Source of the DNA: Rickettsia akari str. Hartford
Lineage (GTDB): Bacteria > Pseudomonadota > Alphaproteobacteria > Rickettsiales > Rickettsiaceae
Length of the DNA: 64,000 bases
Assembly (NCBI RefSeq): GCF_000018205.1
Contig: NC_009881.1
Location: forward strand, 496,001 to 560,000
Reading direction: 5' to 3'
The position numbers were made by a program, and so were the translations under genes. Numbering within the stretch: position 1 is the stretch's first letter; each line of letters starts with the position of its first letter. The notes under the pieces are model-generated. The model saw only the letters and a list, made by a program, of their open reading frames with translations, was not told the DNA's origin and did not search any database. Shown here in pieces: positions 1 to 10,199 of the stretch.

Positions 1-719
1 ATATAGAGTTCAAAGTGAGAGAAAGAACCGAGTCTATAATTGCTGAAACTACTTTAAATATTGCTAAAGAAGAGTTTATCGTAATATTAGGTCATAACGG
101 GAGCGGCAAGTCTACTTTAGCTAAAATACTTGCCGGTTATTTGAAGCCTACTAGTGGGAAAGTATTTTTAGATCAAATCAGAATTGATAAAATACCTAAA
201 GCTCAGAAAGCTCGTACGCTGGTTACACTAACACAAAAAGCTGAGGAGAGGCTATTTACCGAGCTAACGCTTGAGGAAAATATTATCATATGGGAAAGTA
301 GATTCCCTAGTAATGAACGGTTAAGTTTTAGCGAGGTGCTAGAACTGACCGGTGCACCTCAGCGTTTTTTACCATTACTTTCACAGCCGCTTGGTAAATT
401 TTCGGGCGGAGAAAAGCAGATTATATTGCTGGCATTTAGCATAGTTCATCCGCCTAAAATATTATTTCTAGACGAGCATACAGCAAATTTAGATCCGAAA
501 GCTTCTTTGGAAGTGATGAAAAAAACAGCAGAGATTATAGAACAACATAAGATAACTTCCGTGATGATCACGCATAATTTGGAAGATGCCGTAAATTACG
601 GCAAAAGGCTTATAGTACTTGATAGTGGTAAGGTAGTACTAGACTACCTAAAACCACCGGGTTTTTCTTTAAAAGAACTTAGAGAGATTTTACAATTCAA
701 TATTAATATCGACGGCTAA
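1..719 (+). CDS. ABC transporter ATP-binding protein, 5' end cut by the window
   Basis: Nucleotide-binding subunit of an ABC importer. Visible motifs are Walker A GHNGSGKST (about residue 27 from the GTG at 15), signature FSGGEKQ, Walker B ILFLDEH followed by TANLDP, and the H-loop MITHN. The DEHTANLDPK and ITHNLEDAVNYGKRL segments resemble the uncharacterised importer ATPase family (COG1101 type) that pairs with TrpX/TrpY-like subunits; this match is from memory. The frame stays open from base 3, upstream of the GTG, so the real start is probably outside the window. Partner subunits are not visible. The ATPase call is firm; the substrate is unknown. Confidence 0.85.
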   Translation, partial: IEFKVRERTESIIAETTLNIAKEEFIVILGHNGSGKSTLAKILAGYLKPTSGKVFLDQIRIDKIPKAQKARTLVTLTQKAEERLFTELTLEENIIIWESRFPSNERLSFSEVLELTGAPQRFLPLLSQPLGKFSGGEKQIILLAFSIVHPPKILFLDEHTANLDPKASLEVMKKTAEIIEQHKITSVMITHNLEDAVNYGKRLIVLDSGKVVLDYLKPPGFSLKELREILQFNINIDG

Positions 720-720
720 A

Positions 721-1345
721 TTAGTGCCAAATTACATTTGAGACCTTTTTGATAACCATTGCTTCAAATGCAATTATGTCATCAACATTACCGTTGATAA
801 TTTTAACAGCAATAATTTCTCCCTTATCATTGATGATCATATGAAGCTTGAATCTAACAAACCAATCGACAGAACTACGTCCCATTTTTGCAATATTTAT
901 TAAAATATCTGGTATCATGACTGATAACTTTAACTTTATCATTAGAATAAAGTGATTCAGATTCACTGTATATGGTTGCGCCGTCATCCATATAGCGAAT
1001 AGAATAAGATGGGAGACCATATAATACATTCCCGTTCTTTTTCACTTAAGTAATGTAATATCACAATCAATGGCAGAAATAATGAAGGAATAAGCTGAAC
1101 AAATCTCTCATAACAATGTGGATTCGTGAACAAATTACCATTAATAACAAAGTTTTTATAATAAGCTTTTAAATATTTATATGCACTAAAATGGTAAAAA
1201 TTATTATTTAGAGTTATTCACTTAAGGAAAGCTTACCTTCTCTAAATCTTTGCTTATTACTTTTCAGCAATTGATGTTTTACCAATTTCGCATAAATTTT
1301 ACAAAATTCATCGACCATATAGAATATTGTAGTATATTTACACAT
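721..1345 (-). pseudogene. IS982-family transposase relic
   Basis: Reading the minus strand from an ATG at 1345 gives MVDEFCKIYAKLVKHQ and then a serine/leucine-rich SLSE stretch, like the N-terminus of IS982 transposases. Further on, SAYKYLKAYYKNFV and CYERFVQLIP appear in shifted frames. The final open part (about 1029-721) holds WFVRFKLHMIINDKGEI followed by NGNVDD, which resembles the conserved IS982 catalytic-region block. Frameshifts and stops break the gene and the C-terminus is missing. I saw no clear terminal inverted repeats. It can no longer make transposase. Confidence 0.75.
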
Positions 1346-1479
1346 GTTATTAAACCTTTATTTTACTCCTTCAGTGTCCTATTATTTATATAAGGTTTAA
1401 TAAGTCTTGCAACCTTCCTGCCTCTCTATTCCTTATCCATAATCGGGGTTATATTAGAGTAAGTCAATGTTTGGTTTGC

Positions 1480-1640
1480 CTACATTGCTGTAGTTAAGAT
1501 TTGTTTAATTTTTTCTGTATGTGCATAATCTAAAGGAGTTTTTCCTTGATCATCTGTAATATTAAAATTTGTACCTTGGGTAATTAAAAGCTTAATAGCC
1601 TTTACATTTCCTGTACGTACTTCATTGTGTAAAGAGGTGC
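1480..1640 (-). pseudogene. Ankyrin-repeat protein fragment
   Basis: The minus strand encodes about 50 residues of ankyrin type: LHNEVRTGNVKAIKLLITQG, then ITDDQGKTPLDYAHTEKIKQ, ending at a TAG (1480-1482). That is roughly one and a half ankyrin repeats with no start codon of their own, so it is the tail of a lost gene. Rickettsia carry several ankyrin genes, often decayed. The upstream side runs into a palindromic repeat at 1672. Confidence 0.6.
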
Positions 1641-1671
1641 TTCTATCTTTGAGGTAGCGTTAGTTATCTCT

Positions 1672-1732
1672 TGGATCCCGTGGTCAAGCAACGGGATGAC
1701 ACCGAATGGATTTCCTGGTCCACACAACAATA
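1672..1732. repeat. Palindromic element, GGATCCCGTGG type (type A)
   Basis: TGGATCCCGTGGTCAAGC is followed by a matching CAACGGGATGACA arm and then the CCGAATGGATTT and GGTCCAC tail. The same tail recurs at 56893-56930. I call this family type A; it recurs at least 14 times in the window. Confidence 0.8.
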
Positions 1733-1778
1733 CTTCTCCACGAAAGTGAAAATGAAATTGATTGCTGTTGCTTTAAAA

Positions 1779-2294
1779 CTAAGATTTTTTTGGATAAAAC
1801 CACACCAGGAGTAAACAGATTAGGAGACCGATATTTAAGAGTAGATTATACTCCGTCATAGAAATACCGCAGATTGTGATTGCGGGTTTCGTGCATGAAG
1901 TGATTGGCTGAGAGTAGAGCATTTGCTTGATGTGTTGTATAGACAAGCCTTTCGGGATACGGATCATCGATGAGCAAAGAGCACTCGGTTGTACTATCCC
2001 TCTTTCTACGAAGCTATGATATGTTGATAATATGCAAGAGCTAAGAATGGTTAGGAAAATGAATATGAGCGTATATTTGCTTAATTGTCTGATAATTAAA
2101 GCAGTTAAGCAAATTTTGATTAGCGTTAAATAGGGAAACCTTTCATAAACGCATAAAGGGCATGGTGTATAATGGAATATGTATTCGGCAATATAAGCGG
2201 TAGCAAGTGCTATTATAGAAATTGCAATTAGTCCTAAATGTAGAACTTTATAGCTATCTTTTCTGATGTAATTTATAATAGTAGTAAATGGCAT
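1779..2294 (-). CDS. dsbB: Disulfide bond formation protein DsbB
   Basis: Inner-membrane quinone reductase that reoxidises the periplasmic thiol oxidase DsbA. The 171-residue protein has four hydrophobic segments. The first periplasmic loop carries CPLC (C45, C48) followed by VYERFPY, the DsbB signature. The second loop has a cysteine in SALCSS and another in ITSC, the usual second redox pair; one more cysteine follows. Length is normal for the family. It stands alone on the minus strand between relics and lysK; no DsbA is in this window. Confidence 0.88.
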   Translation of the reverse strand: MPFTTIINYIRKDSYKVLHLGLIAISIIALATAYIAEYIFHYTPCPLCVYERFPYLTLIKICLTALIIRQLSKYTLIFIFLTILSSCILSTYHSFVERGIVQPSALCSSMIRIPKGLSIQHIKQMLYSQPITSCTKPAITICGISMTEYNLLLNIGLLICLLLVWFYPKKS

Positions 2295-2330
2295 CGTTTT
2301 TTAAGGTTATGGTTAAGTATATGAATTCAA

Positions 2331-2406
2331 TGTCATATAGCTGCTTGACCGCTGTATCCGGAAAAACTAAAAAGACTGGATCCTGTGGTCAAGCCATGGG
2401 ATGACA
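2331..2406. repeat. Inverted pair of type A palindromic elements
   Basis: A left half (TGTCAT, GCTTGACC, TATCC) is followed after about 20 bases by its inverted copy (GGATCC, GGTCAAGCC, GGGATGACA). Together they form one large imperfect palindrome in the dsbB-lysK divergent intergenic space, ending about 90 bases before the lysK start. Confidence 0.8.
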
Positions 2407-2496
2407 TTAAAAAATTCAAGTGATATTTTACAAATTTACAAATAAATAAATTTAGTATATTGTCACTGATTATTAATTAAAGTGCAAGAAAAATAA

Positions 2497-4086
2497 ATGT
2501 CAGAAATTTGGGAAGATGCTATTAAGTCAAACGCTTGGCCTTTTGTTGAGGCTAAGAAAATATTAGACAGCTTAAACGGTAAAACTCCTGAAAAAGGTTA
2601 CTTATTATTTGAAACGGGGTACGGTCCTTCAGGTTTGCCTCATATAGGTACTTTTGGTGAAAATGCCCGTATAGTGATGGTGCAGAAAGCGTTTGAGCAA
2701 TTATCCGATATTCCTACTAAGCTAATTTGCTTTTCTGATGATATGGACGGACTTCGTAAAGTTCCTAGTAATATCCCACATCCTGAAATGGTAGCTGGGT
2801 ATATGGATATGCCGCTTACTTCTATCCCTGATCCGTTCGGTGAGTGTGAAAGTTATGGACATTATATGAACGCAAAGCTTCGCTCATTCCTTGATAAATT
2901 TGGCTTTAAGTATGAATTTTATAGCAGTACTAACTGTTATAAAGCCGGTATGTTTGATGAAATGCTGATAAGAGTGCTAGAGCAATATGACAAGATAATG
3001 GAGCTGATGCTACCGACCTTTAGAGAAGAGCGAAAGGCTACATATTCGCCTTTCATGCCTGTATGCCTGAAAACAGGTAAGGTACTGCAAGTACCTATAG
3101 AGAAATGGGATGCTAAAGTAGGTACTGTTACATATAAAGACGAAGCCGGTAATTATATAGAAGTACCGGTAACGGGAGGGCATTGTAAATTACAGTGGAA
3201 GCCGGATTTCGGTATGCGCTGGGCTGCTCTTAAAGTCGATTATGAAATGTACGGCAAAGACCATCTAGCAAATGCTCGACTTTATTCGGAAATTTGCCGA
3301 ATCCTAGGAGGCAAGCCGCCAGTGCAGCTATGTTATGAGCTATTTTTAGATGAAAACGGTGAGAAAATATCAAAATCAAAAGGTAATAGTATTAGTGTTG
3401 ATGATTGGCTTAAATATGCTCCCGTTGAAAGTATGGCATTATTTATGTACCAAAATCCGACTAGAGCTAAGCGTTTGTTTTTTGATGTAATTCCTAAAAA
3501 TGTTGATGAATATATTACTTTTAATCAGAAATATCATTTAGAAGAGGATAGGGCAAAGCGTTTTGCAAATCCAGTTTATCACATACATCACGGGAATGTA
3601 CCGAAAATTGAGACTTTTGGCATTACCTATGTATTGCTTTTAAATCTTACTTCTGTGTGTAATCCTTCCGATAAAACGGTACTTTGGGGATTTATTAGCA
3701 AATATGAGCCAAAAGCAACTCCAAATACTAGCCCTTATCTTGACCACTTAGCAGAATTTGCTATAAGATACTACAATGACTTTATTAAAGCACATAAATC
3801 ATATTTAGCTCCTTCCGAAAAGCATAATGTTATTTTACGGGATATATTAGATATGTTATCTGATATATCTGATCAAACGGAGGCGGAAGGCATTCAGAAA
3901 GCAATATATGATATAGGAATGAGAGCAGGATATGAAAATCTGCGTGATTACTTTAAAGATTTATATCAGATATTGCTTGGGCAAAGCGAAGGTCCAAGAC
4001 TCGGAACTTTTATAAAGCTTTACGGGGTGCAGGAAACGAAGAAGTTGGTCGCAGGTAAGTTGACCATGTTATCTAGAAAAAAATAA
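2497..4086 (+). CDS. lysK: Lysyl-tRNA synthetase, class I
   Basis: Charges tRNA-Lys with lysine in the cytosol. The 529-residue protein belongs to the class I (archaeal-type) LysRS family, which replaces class II LysRS in many Alphaproteobacteria and spirochaetes. The HIGH-type signature is [12 protein letters not shown] near residue 46, and the KMSKS loop is KISKSKG near residue 290; both are intact. The start follows an A-rich leader with no strong Shine-Dalgarno. A type A palindrome begins 7 bases after the stop. A tRNA-Lys (TTT) gene lies at 22097. Confidence 0.95.
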   Translation: MSEIWEDAIKSNAWPFVEAKKILDSLNGKTPEKGYLLFETGYGPSGLPHIGTFGENARIVMVQKAFEQLSDIPTKLICFSDDMDGLRKVPSNIPHPEMVAGYMDMPLTSIPDPFGECESYGHYMNAKLRSFLDKFGFKYEFYSSTNCYKAGMFDEMLIRVLEQYDKIMELMLPTFREERKATYSPFMPVCLKTGKVLQVPIEKWDAKVGTVTYKDEAGNYIEVPVTGGHCKLQWKPDFGMRWAALKVDYEMYGKDHLANARLYSEICRILGGKPPVQLCYELFLDENGEKISKSKGNSISVDDWLKYAPVESMALFMYQNPTRAKRLFFDVIPKNVDEYITFNQKYHLEEDRAKRFANPVYHIHHGNVPKIETFGITYVLLLNLTSVCNPSDKTVLWGFISKYEPKATPNTSPYLDHLAEFAIRYYNDFIKAHKSYLAPSEKHNVILRDILDMLSDISDQTEAEGIQKAIYDIGMRAGYENLRDYFKDLYQILLGQSEGPRLGTFIKLYGVQETKKLVAGKLTMLSRKK

Positions 4087-4093
4087 AAAAGAC

Positions 4094-4123
4094 TGGATCC
4101 CGCGATCAAGTCGCGGGATGACA
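4094..4123. repeat. Type A palindromic element (hairpin) after lysK
   Basis: GGATCCCGCGA, a five-base loop, then TCGCGGGAT form a near-perfect GC-rich hairpin 7 bases after the lysK stop. It could act as a terminator, although no T-run follows it. Confidence 0.75.
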
Positions 4124-4146
4124 CAGAAAATAAAAGCTATTAACAA

Positions 4147-5079
4147 ATGAATGAAATTTTTTGTAGTACGTTACCTATTTTTTTAATTACGCTTCTTGGT
4201 AGTATTATCAAAAATAAATGGTTAACTTCAGAAGAATTTTGGCGTGGTATTGAGAAATTATCGTATTTTGTACTATTCCCTGCCATGCTTTTTAATTATG
4301 TATCTACTGCCGACTTAAGCGTTGCATCGATAATTAAGTTAGTAGTGGCTCTTGTTATTTCCACTATCCTTGTATCAATCGGCCTTATAATCTACCAAAA
4401 AAAATACAATATAGATACAGTCCAATTTACTTCCATGTTTCAAGGATCAATTCGTTATAATAGCTACATTTTTTTTGGCGTGAGTAGCCCTTTGCTTGGT
4501 CCTAGCGGGCTTTCGATTGTTGCTGTTATTTCCTCTTATATGATTATTTTTACCAATATTTTATCGGTAATGATTTTCGCTTATTACATCCCTAATAAAT
4601 CCGTTACTAATACTATTAGAACTAACTTTGTTTTGATGATGAAATTAATTGTGCGTAATCCGTTAATTATTGCAAGTTTGGTAGGATTCGTTTTTAATTA
4701 CTCAAATCTTGCATTACATTTAGTGCTTAAGAAAACGCTAGATAGCCTTTCTAATGCCGCTTTAGCTATTGGTATGTTAAATGTTGGATCAGGGCTTAAT
4801 TTTACTATTAGACAAGAGCTTTTACATAATGTAGTGTTTACAAGCTTTATTAAATTAGTTGCATTTCCTCTAGTGAGCGTAATAGTATTATGGTTAATGT
4901 CAATTGAGGGGATAGATAGATCGGTTGGGATATTATATAGCTGTCTTCCATGTGCAAGTACGGCTTATGTTTTATCTCGTCAGCTTGACGGTGATCCTGA
5001 CTCTATGGCATCGATTATAACATTGACTACTTTTTTCTCGGTAGTTACTATATCAATTATTATGCATGTGATGGGATAG
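4147..5079 (+). CDS. AEC-family (auxin efflux carrier-type) permease
   Basis: The 310-residue integral membrane protein has about ten hydrophobic segments. The N-terminus (PIFLITLLGSIIKNKWL, then WRGIEKLSYFVLFPAMLF) and a C-terminal helix-break region rich in small residues are typical of AEC transporters (PF03547), which move malate, malonate or other anions; the substrate cannot be read from sequence. It sits directly before the malic enzyme gene, which would suit a dicarboxylate substrate, but that link is inference. A palindromic element separates the two genes. Confidence 0.8.
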   Translation: MNEIFCSTLPIFLITLLGSIIKNKWLTSEEFWRGIEKLSYFVLFPAMLFNYVSTADLSVASIIKLVVALVISTILVSIGLIIYQKKYNIDTVQFTSMFQGSIRYNSYIFFGVSSPLLGPSGLSIVAVISSYMIIFTNILSVMIFAYYIPNKSVTNTIRTNFVLMMKLIVRNPLIIASLVGFVFNYSNLALHLVLKKTLDSLSNAALAIGMLNVGSGLNFTIRQELLHNVVFTSFIKLVAFPLVSVIVLWLMSIEGIDRSVGILYSCLPCASTAYVLSRQLDGDPDSMASIITLTTFFSVVTISIIMHVMG

Positions 5080-5090
5080 GGATTTTGAAT

Positions 5091-5170
5091 GTCATACCGC
5101 GACTTGATCTCGGTATCTCAGGACGTAGCCTGTGTGATACAAGACTATGTGATCAAGTGACGGGGTGACA
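5091..5170. repeat. Type A palindromic element between the AEC permease and malic enzyme genes
   Basis: GTCATACCGCGACTTGATC at the left pairs imperfectly with GATCAAGTGACGGGGTGAC at the right, with a diverged centre. Confidence 0.65.
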
Positions 5171-5202
5171 CAAGAAAAACAAACAAAACAGGAATTTCTA
5201 AA

Positions 5203-7506
5203 ATGGATGAAATGAATAGAATAAATTATGCTGAGGCCCTTGAATATCATGAAAAAGATAAGCCTGGTAAAATTGCTATTACTGCTACAAAGTCTTTAGT
5301 TACTCAGCAAGATTTATCGCTTGCTTATTCGCCAGGTGTTGCAGCTCCTTGCCTTGAAATTGCTAAAAATTTAGAGGATGTATATAAATATACCGCTCGT
5401 GGTAATTTAGTTGCCGTAATCTCTAACGGTACTGCAGTACTTGGGCTTGGTAATTTAGGAGCGGCTGCTTCAAAACCGGTAATGGAAGGTAAAGCCGTAC
5501 TATTCAAAAAATTTGCCGATATTGATGCAATTGACTTGGAAGTGAATACGGAAGACCCTGAAGAATTTATTAATGCTGTAAAATATCTTAGTTATAGCTT
5601 CGGCGGTATTAACCTCGAAGATATTAAAGCTCCTGAATGTTTTATTATAGAAGAAAAATTAAAATCTTTAATGGATATACCAGTCTTTCATGACGATCAG
5701 CATGGAACGGCGATTATTACCGCTGCAGGGCTAATAAATGCAGCATATCTTACTAATCGCAAGCTTGAAGATCTAAAAATAGTAGTAAATGGAGCAGGGG
5801 CCGCTGCTATTGCTTGCATTGATTTATTAATTGCTCTTGGAGCCGATAAATCAAAGATTATTTTATGTGATACTAAAGGTGTGGTGTACAAAGGACGCCT
5901 AGAAGGTATGAATAAATGGAAAGAGCTATATGCAAGCGATACCAAGTTTAGAACTTTAGCGGAAAGCTTAAATAATGCGGATGTATTTATAGGGTTATCG
6001 GTAAAAGGGGTGGTAACTAAAGAGATGGTGAAAAGGATGGCAAATAATCCGATTATTTTTGCTATGGCTAACCCTGATCCTGAAATTACTCCTGAAGATA
6101 TAAAGTTTGTACGAGATGATGCAATTATAGCAACAGGGCGATCTGATTATAATAATCAGATTAATAATGTTATGGGATTTCCTTATATTTTTAGAGGAGC
6201 ATTAGACGTAAGAGCCACGACCATTAATATGGAAATGAAAATAGCTGCAGCAAAAGCTATTGCAGATTTAGCACGTAGACCTGTACCGGAAGAGGTATCT
6301 AAAGCTTACTCAGGGCGTAAGATGGTTTTTTGTAAGGAATATATTATTCCCGTACCGTTTGATCCTCGTTTAATTACCGTAGTAGCAGCGGCAGTTGCTG
6401 TTGCTGCAATAGAAAGCGGTGTTGCTAAGGTTAAAGATTTGAGTATAGGTAAATATAGGAAAGAATTGGGTAGTAGATTAAACCCTACTGCTAACTATAT
6501 GAATTTCTTAGCTGAAAAAATTCATAATGCACCGCTTAAGCGGATTGTTTTTGCTGAAGGTGAAGAAGAAGAAGTCATTTCTGCCGCCCTTATGATGCGA
6601 GACGAGAAATATGGTCATCCGATTATAATCGGTCGTGTTGAGCGGATTGAGGCTACGTTAAAAAAGATAGGTCAATATGTTAGCTTAGACGGAATTCAAA
6701 TAATGAATGCATCTTTAACTGATAGTTTAGAGAAATATATTGATTATTTATATAAAAGACTTCAGAGAAAAGGCTATTTATATCGTGATTGTGCTAAACT
6801 TGTTGAAACAGATAAGGATATTTTTGCTGCTTGTATTGTAGCGTGCGGTGACGGTGATGCTCTTTTAACCGGTGTTACTAAAAGCTATATAGATAGTTTA
6901 GAGAATATCATGAAAGTAATTTCGCCAAAACATAATCGTAGAATCCTTGGCTATTCAATTATGATTGCTAAAGACAATAATATTATTATTTCTGATAATT
7001 GTATTACTGCATATCCAAACAGCTTAGAGCTTGCTCAAATCGCAACACAAACTGCAGAAATTGCTAAAAATATGGGTATTACCCCAAGAGTTGCATTTCT
7101 TTCTTGTTCCAGCTTCGGTAATGCTTCTAAGGCAACAACAGCTCGTATTTGTGAAGCAGTAAATATACTAGATAATTTTAGTAAAGACAAAAAAGAGCTG
7201 AGCGGCATGAAAGTAGATTTTGAATATGATGGAGAAATGTCGGTTAAGGTAGCTTTAGACGGTGATTTACGTAAATTATATAAATTTTGTAGATTATCAG
7301 GATCTGCAAATATATTAATTATGCCTGGTTTAAATTCAGCGTCTATTTCTACTGAATTATTACAAGAATTTTCATCCAATAGCTTCATAGGTCCTATAAC
7401 AAACGGTTTTGAAAAACCCGTTCAAATACTTCAAGCTACAGCCACAGCTAATGAAATACTAAAAATAGCAACTTTTGCTTGCGTTGAGGCTATAAAAGAG
7501 GTTTAG
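5203..7506 (+). CDS. tme: Malic enzyme with C-terminal phosphotransacetylase-like domain
   Basis: Oxidative decarboxylation of malate to pyruvate, linking the TCA cycle to acetyl-CoA supply. The 767-residue protein has the MaeB-type fused architecture. The N-terminal malic enzyme part (about 1-430) carries [32 protein letters not shown] and the nucleotide-binding [16 protein letters not shown]. The C-terminal part (about 440-767) resembles phosphotransacetylase ([12 protein letters not shown], then ARICEAV and LIMPGLN) and is generally regulatory or inactive in this family. The ATG at 5203 or the one 9 bases later could be used. NADP preference is inferred from the family. Confidence 0.93.
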   Translation: MDEMNRINYAEALEYHEKDKPGKIAITATKSLVTQQDLSLAYSPGVAAPCLEIAKNLEDVYKYTARGNLVAVISNGTAVLGLGNLGAAASKPVMEGKAVLFKKFADIDAIDLEVNTEDPEEFINAVKYLSYSFGGINLEDIKAPECFIIEEKLKSLMDIPVFHDDQHGTAIITAAGLINAAYLTNRKLEDLKIVVNGAGAAAIACIDLLIALGADKSKIILCDTKGVVYKGRLEGMNKWKELYASDTKFRTLAESLNNADVFIGLSVKGVVTKEMVKRMANNPIIFAMANPDPEITPEDIKFVRDDAIIATGRSDYNNQINNVMGFPYIFRGALDVRATTINMEMKIAAAKAIADLARRPVPEEVSKAYSGRKMVFCKEYIIPVPFDPRLITVVAAAVAVAAIESGVAKVKDLSIGKYRKELGSRLNPTANYMNFLAEKIHNAPLKRIVFAEGEEEEVISAALMMRDEKYGHPIIIGRVERIEATLKKIGQYVSLDGIQIMNASLTDSLEKYIDYLYKRLQRKGYLYRDCAKLVETDKDIFAACIVACGDGDALLTGVTKSYIDSLENIMKVISPKHNRRILGYSIMIAKDNNIIISDNCITAYPNSLELAQIATQTAEIAKNMGITPRVAFLSCSSFGNASKATTARICEAVNILDNFSKDKKELSGMKVDFEYDGEMSVKVALDGDLRKLYKFCRLSGSANILIMPGLNSASISTELLQEFSSNSFIGPITNGFEKPVQILQATATANEILKIATFACVEAIKEV

Positions 7507-7619
7507 GAGGCTATCTATAAATAAATTTTAACCGATAATTTAATTTTTTTTGCTGCGAATGATAAGTTTTTTTTGCAATACGAGTAATTATTCTTGCAAA
7601 AATCTTATCAATTAGCCTC
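7507..7619 (+). terminator. Nested inverted repeats after the malic enzyme gene
   Basis: An inner stem pairs TGATAAGTTTTTTTTGCAA (7560-7578) with TTGCAAAAATCTTATCA (7594-7610). An outer 7-base pair GAGGCTA (7507-7513) and TAGCCTC (7613-7619) closes it. It lies directly after the tme stop, where a terminator is expected. The remaining sequence up to ralF (7767) is AT-rich with nothing else recognisable. Confidence 0.45.
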
Positions 7620-7766
7620 TAAAAATTATATTGTTTGTTAATATCAATTTCTGAATAAAATCTTACAAGCCACAGTAATAGATAGTAAAATATTAATAAA
7701 TTGTGTCTTTTGCTTGTGTTTAATCTATAAAAGGTCTTTAATGGCTAGATATTTAATTAACTTGGG

Positions 7767-9716
7767 ATGGATAAAATGGACTCATTAGTACAAAACGAAG
7801 TAATAAAACTTTTTAATGATAAACCAAAAAGCGGAATTGTAAGAATTAAACAATGGTGTGCTGATAATAATAAAGATTTTGCAAAAGAAACTGCTCAATT
7901 TTTTTATGAGGAAAAAAGTAATCTAAATTTAGAGTTTGTAGGAGATTATCTTGGAACAGATGGCATCGATAATAAAACAGTATTAGAGAGTTTTACTAAG
8001 CAATTGAATTTTAAAGAAAAAGATTATTTAGAAAGTTTACGTGGGTTTTTACAATCATTTAAATTACCGGGCGAAGCTCAAAAAATAGATAGGTTAGTCG
8101 AAAGTTTTGGAACAAACTATTATGAACAAAATTTAAACGGTGAAATAAAAAGTAAGGATGCCGCGTATATACTAGCTTACCAAACGATTATGCTTAATAC
8201 AGACTTGCATAATCCTAGTATTGTCAAACCAAAAAAAATGACTTTTGAGCAGTTAAAGAATAATTTAAAAGGTACTAACGAAAGTCAAAATTTTAATGAT
8301 ACTTTTTTGAAAAAGATGTATGACGGAATAAAAGCTAAGCCTTTCGTACTAAATTTTGTAGATAGTAGTCCTGGTTATGAGATATATAATATCAGTTCGC
8401 AAAATGATCAAACTTTTAAAAAATTAAATAAATTCTTAGAAGAAAAAAGCACTATTCAAGACGTATTTTCTAAATTACAAAATAATAATTTAACGGCAGA
8501 ATTTAAGAACCCTAAAACATTGCTTAATAAGTTTACCGGTTATGAAGGAAGTGTAATAGTTAAAGATGAGAAAGGCGGTAAAGCAACAATTCAAGTCTAT
8601 AAACCAAGTGTATTTTCAAGATGGTTTTTAGGAGAAAAGTCTAAAATCATAATTCAGCCTTTAAGTGAAGAAGGAAAGCAGCCTTCAGAACAATCATTAA
8701 CATTAGCATCACAAATTACCGCAAGCTTTGAAACTAAAGTAACATCTGTGAAAGCAACTTATGATTATTTAAAAGAAGATTTAAAGAGTCGGTATGAGAA
8801 TATTAGCAATCCTAAACAAGAATTAGAACGAGCTAGTTCTATTGCAGAACTACATAAAAATATTAAAGAAATTACAGAAATTGTACAGCAAACAAATCAA
8901 CAAATACCTGAAAAACCTTTGGCTTCTAAAGAGATTTTTGAAGATCTCACACAAGCAGAGATAGGAATAAAGCCGGTAGAAATACTAATAAAGAGTTCAT
9001 ATCAACAAGTAAAAAAGCCAAAATTTAATTCTTTTATAGAAGAGTTAGCATGGAAGAGTGCACAAAGGAAGCAAAATGTTGATACTCCAATAAATCAAAA
9101 TAAAGAACCTAAAATTCAAACAGATAATCATGCAAAAGTTTTAGAAGAATTAAAACAAAAACAGAAAGCATTAGAAGATAAAAAAAAGGGGCTTGAAGAA
9201 AAAAAATCTAATTCTAATATTACTAGAGAAGAAAGATGGAAAATTGTTGCAGAATTGGAATCTATTAATAATCAATTTCAAGCTATAGAAAAAGAATATA
9301 ATATTATTAATAGTGCTTCAGATAGAGAAAAAAAGTTTGATAATAAAAATAACCCCTCATCGCCTACGAAAGGAGCACCGACAGCTGCAGATTTACAGCA
9401 ACAAGGAGCATTAGCAGCTATAAAACGTATGAAAGAAGAGAAGATAAAGCAGCAGCAAGCAGAAGCTGCTAATCAAGCTTCACAAATTACTCCAACTATG
9501 TCTAGTGGTACTATACCGGTACCGCCTCCAATGCCTGGGAGTGGTATTCCTGTTCCACCTCCTCCTCCGTCAATTCCAAATATTGTAAAAAAAGAGGCGC
9601 AAGATATTGGTAAACAAATACCTCAGGAAGGAGATAAGCATAAAGAAGGATTGGTAAAAGCTATGGAAGCACAAAGAAAAAAAATAGAAAAGCAAAACTC
9701 AGGAAGAGGAATGTAA
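7767..9716 (+). CDS. ralF: RalF-type Arf guanine nucleotide exchange factor (Sec7 domain effector)
   Basis: Secreted effector that activates host Arf GTPases by GDP/GTP exchange. The 649-residue protein opens with a Sec7 domain (about 5-192). LPGEAQKIDRLVESF carries the catalytic glutamate at E103, and AYQTIMLNTDLHNP is the second conserved Sec7 block. A RalF-type capping domain follows (about 200-370). The tail is coiled-coil and Lys/Glu-rich (about 440-520), then proline-rich with IPVPPPMPGSGIPVPPPPP near 590, a WH2/actin-regulator-like segment reported for Rickettsia RalF. No Sec signal is visible, in line with type IV secretion. The frame is fully open. Either M1 or M4 could be the start. 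Confidence 0.93.
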   Translation: MDKMDSLVQNEVIKLFNDKPKSGIVRIKQWCADNNKDFAKETAQFFYEEKSNLNLEFVGDYLGTDGIDNKTVLESFTKQLNFKEKDYLESLRGFLQSFKLPGEAQKIDRLVESFGTNYYEQNLNGEIKSKDAAYILAYQTIMLNTDLHNPSIVKPKKMTFEQLKNNLKGTNESQNFNDTFLKKMYDGIKAKPFVLNFVDSSPGYEIYNISSQNDQTFKKLNKFLEEKSTIQDVFSKLQNNNLTAEFKNPKTLLNKFTGYEGSVIVKDEKGGKATIQVYKPSVFSRWFLGEKSKIIIQPLSEEGKQPSEQSLTLASQITASFETKVTSVKATYDYLKEDLKSRYENISNPKQELERASSIAELHKNIKEITEIVQQTNQQIPEKPLASKEIFEDLTQAEIGIKPVEILIKSSYQQVKKPKFNSFIEELAWKSAQRKQNVDTPINQNKEPKIQTDNHAKVLEELKQKQKALEDKKKGLEEKKSNSNITREERWKIVAELESINNQFQAIEKEYNIINSASDREKKFDNKNNPSSPTKGAPTAADLQQQGALAAIKRMKEEKIKQQQAEAANQASQITPTMSSGTIPVPPPMPGSGIPVPPPPPSIPNIVKKEAQDIGKQIPQEGDKHKEGLVKAMEAQRKKIEKQNSGRGM

Positions 9717-9777
9717 TTATTATAGTATCATAATGGAAATTTCATTATAAAATAAACTATTAACGAATTAGAATGAT

Positions 9778-10198
9778 TTTACAATATGTGGGTACCAAAG
9801 TATAGCAAGAGTGTATTAACGTGAAAGGTAGCGAAGAGAGATCTAGAGATTTATTTAGGAGTATTTGTATAGAACATGAAGTACAGATAATTTTAGGCAA
9901 AGTAGCTTGTGATCATGTTCATATGTTTATCTAGTATAGACCGCAAATAACACCTAGCAAACTTGTGCAGTATTGAAAATGCAGTAGCTCAAGAATATTA
10001 TTGCAAGAATTTGCTTATTTGAGAAAGCAGTATTGGGGCAATCATTTTTGGGCTAGAGGTTATATGGCAGTTAATTTGGGTAATATTACTGATGAAATGA
10101 TACAGCAGTATATTGATGAGCAAGAAGGTGAAACTATTAATGATGACCTATTTCTAATCGATTACACTTCTATTTATAACATCTCAGCTTATAGCTGA
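9778..10198 (+). pseudogene. IS200/IS605-family TnpA relic
   Basis: A single-strand HUH transposase in pieces. WVPKYSKSVLT (about 9785-9822) is followed by a stop. A shifted frame gives LFRSICIEHEVQIILGKVAC and DHVHMFI, the HUH active-site motif, then a TAG. A further piece gives YLRKQYWGNHFWARGY followed by GNITDEMIQQYI. At least one frameshift and two stops make it inactive. Strand and order match intact IS200 TnpA. Confidence 0.82.
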
Positions 10199-10199
10199 G
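10183..10199. repeat. Hairpin at the right end of the IS200/IS605 relic
   Basis: CTCAGCT and AGCTGAG form a perfect 7-base stem with a TAT loop right at the 3' end of the TnpA relic. This is the usual place of the right-end recognition hairpin in IS200/IS605. It overlaps the tail of the vapC relic on the other strand. Confidence 0.55.

Noticed and set aside
5325..5945. Long open frames antisense to the malic enzyme gene
   Set aside because: They mirror the codon pattern of tme, have no ribosome site and no protein-like features; shadows of the real gene.
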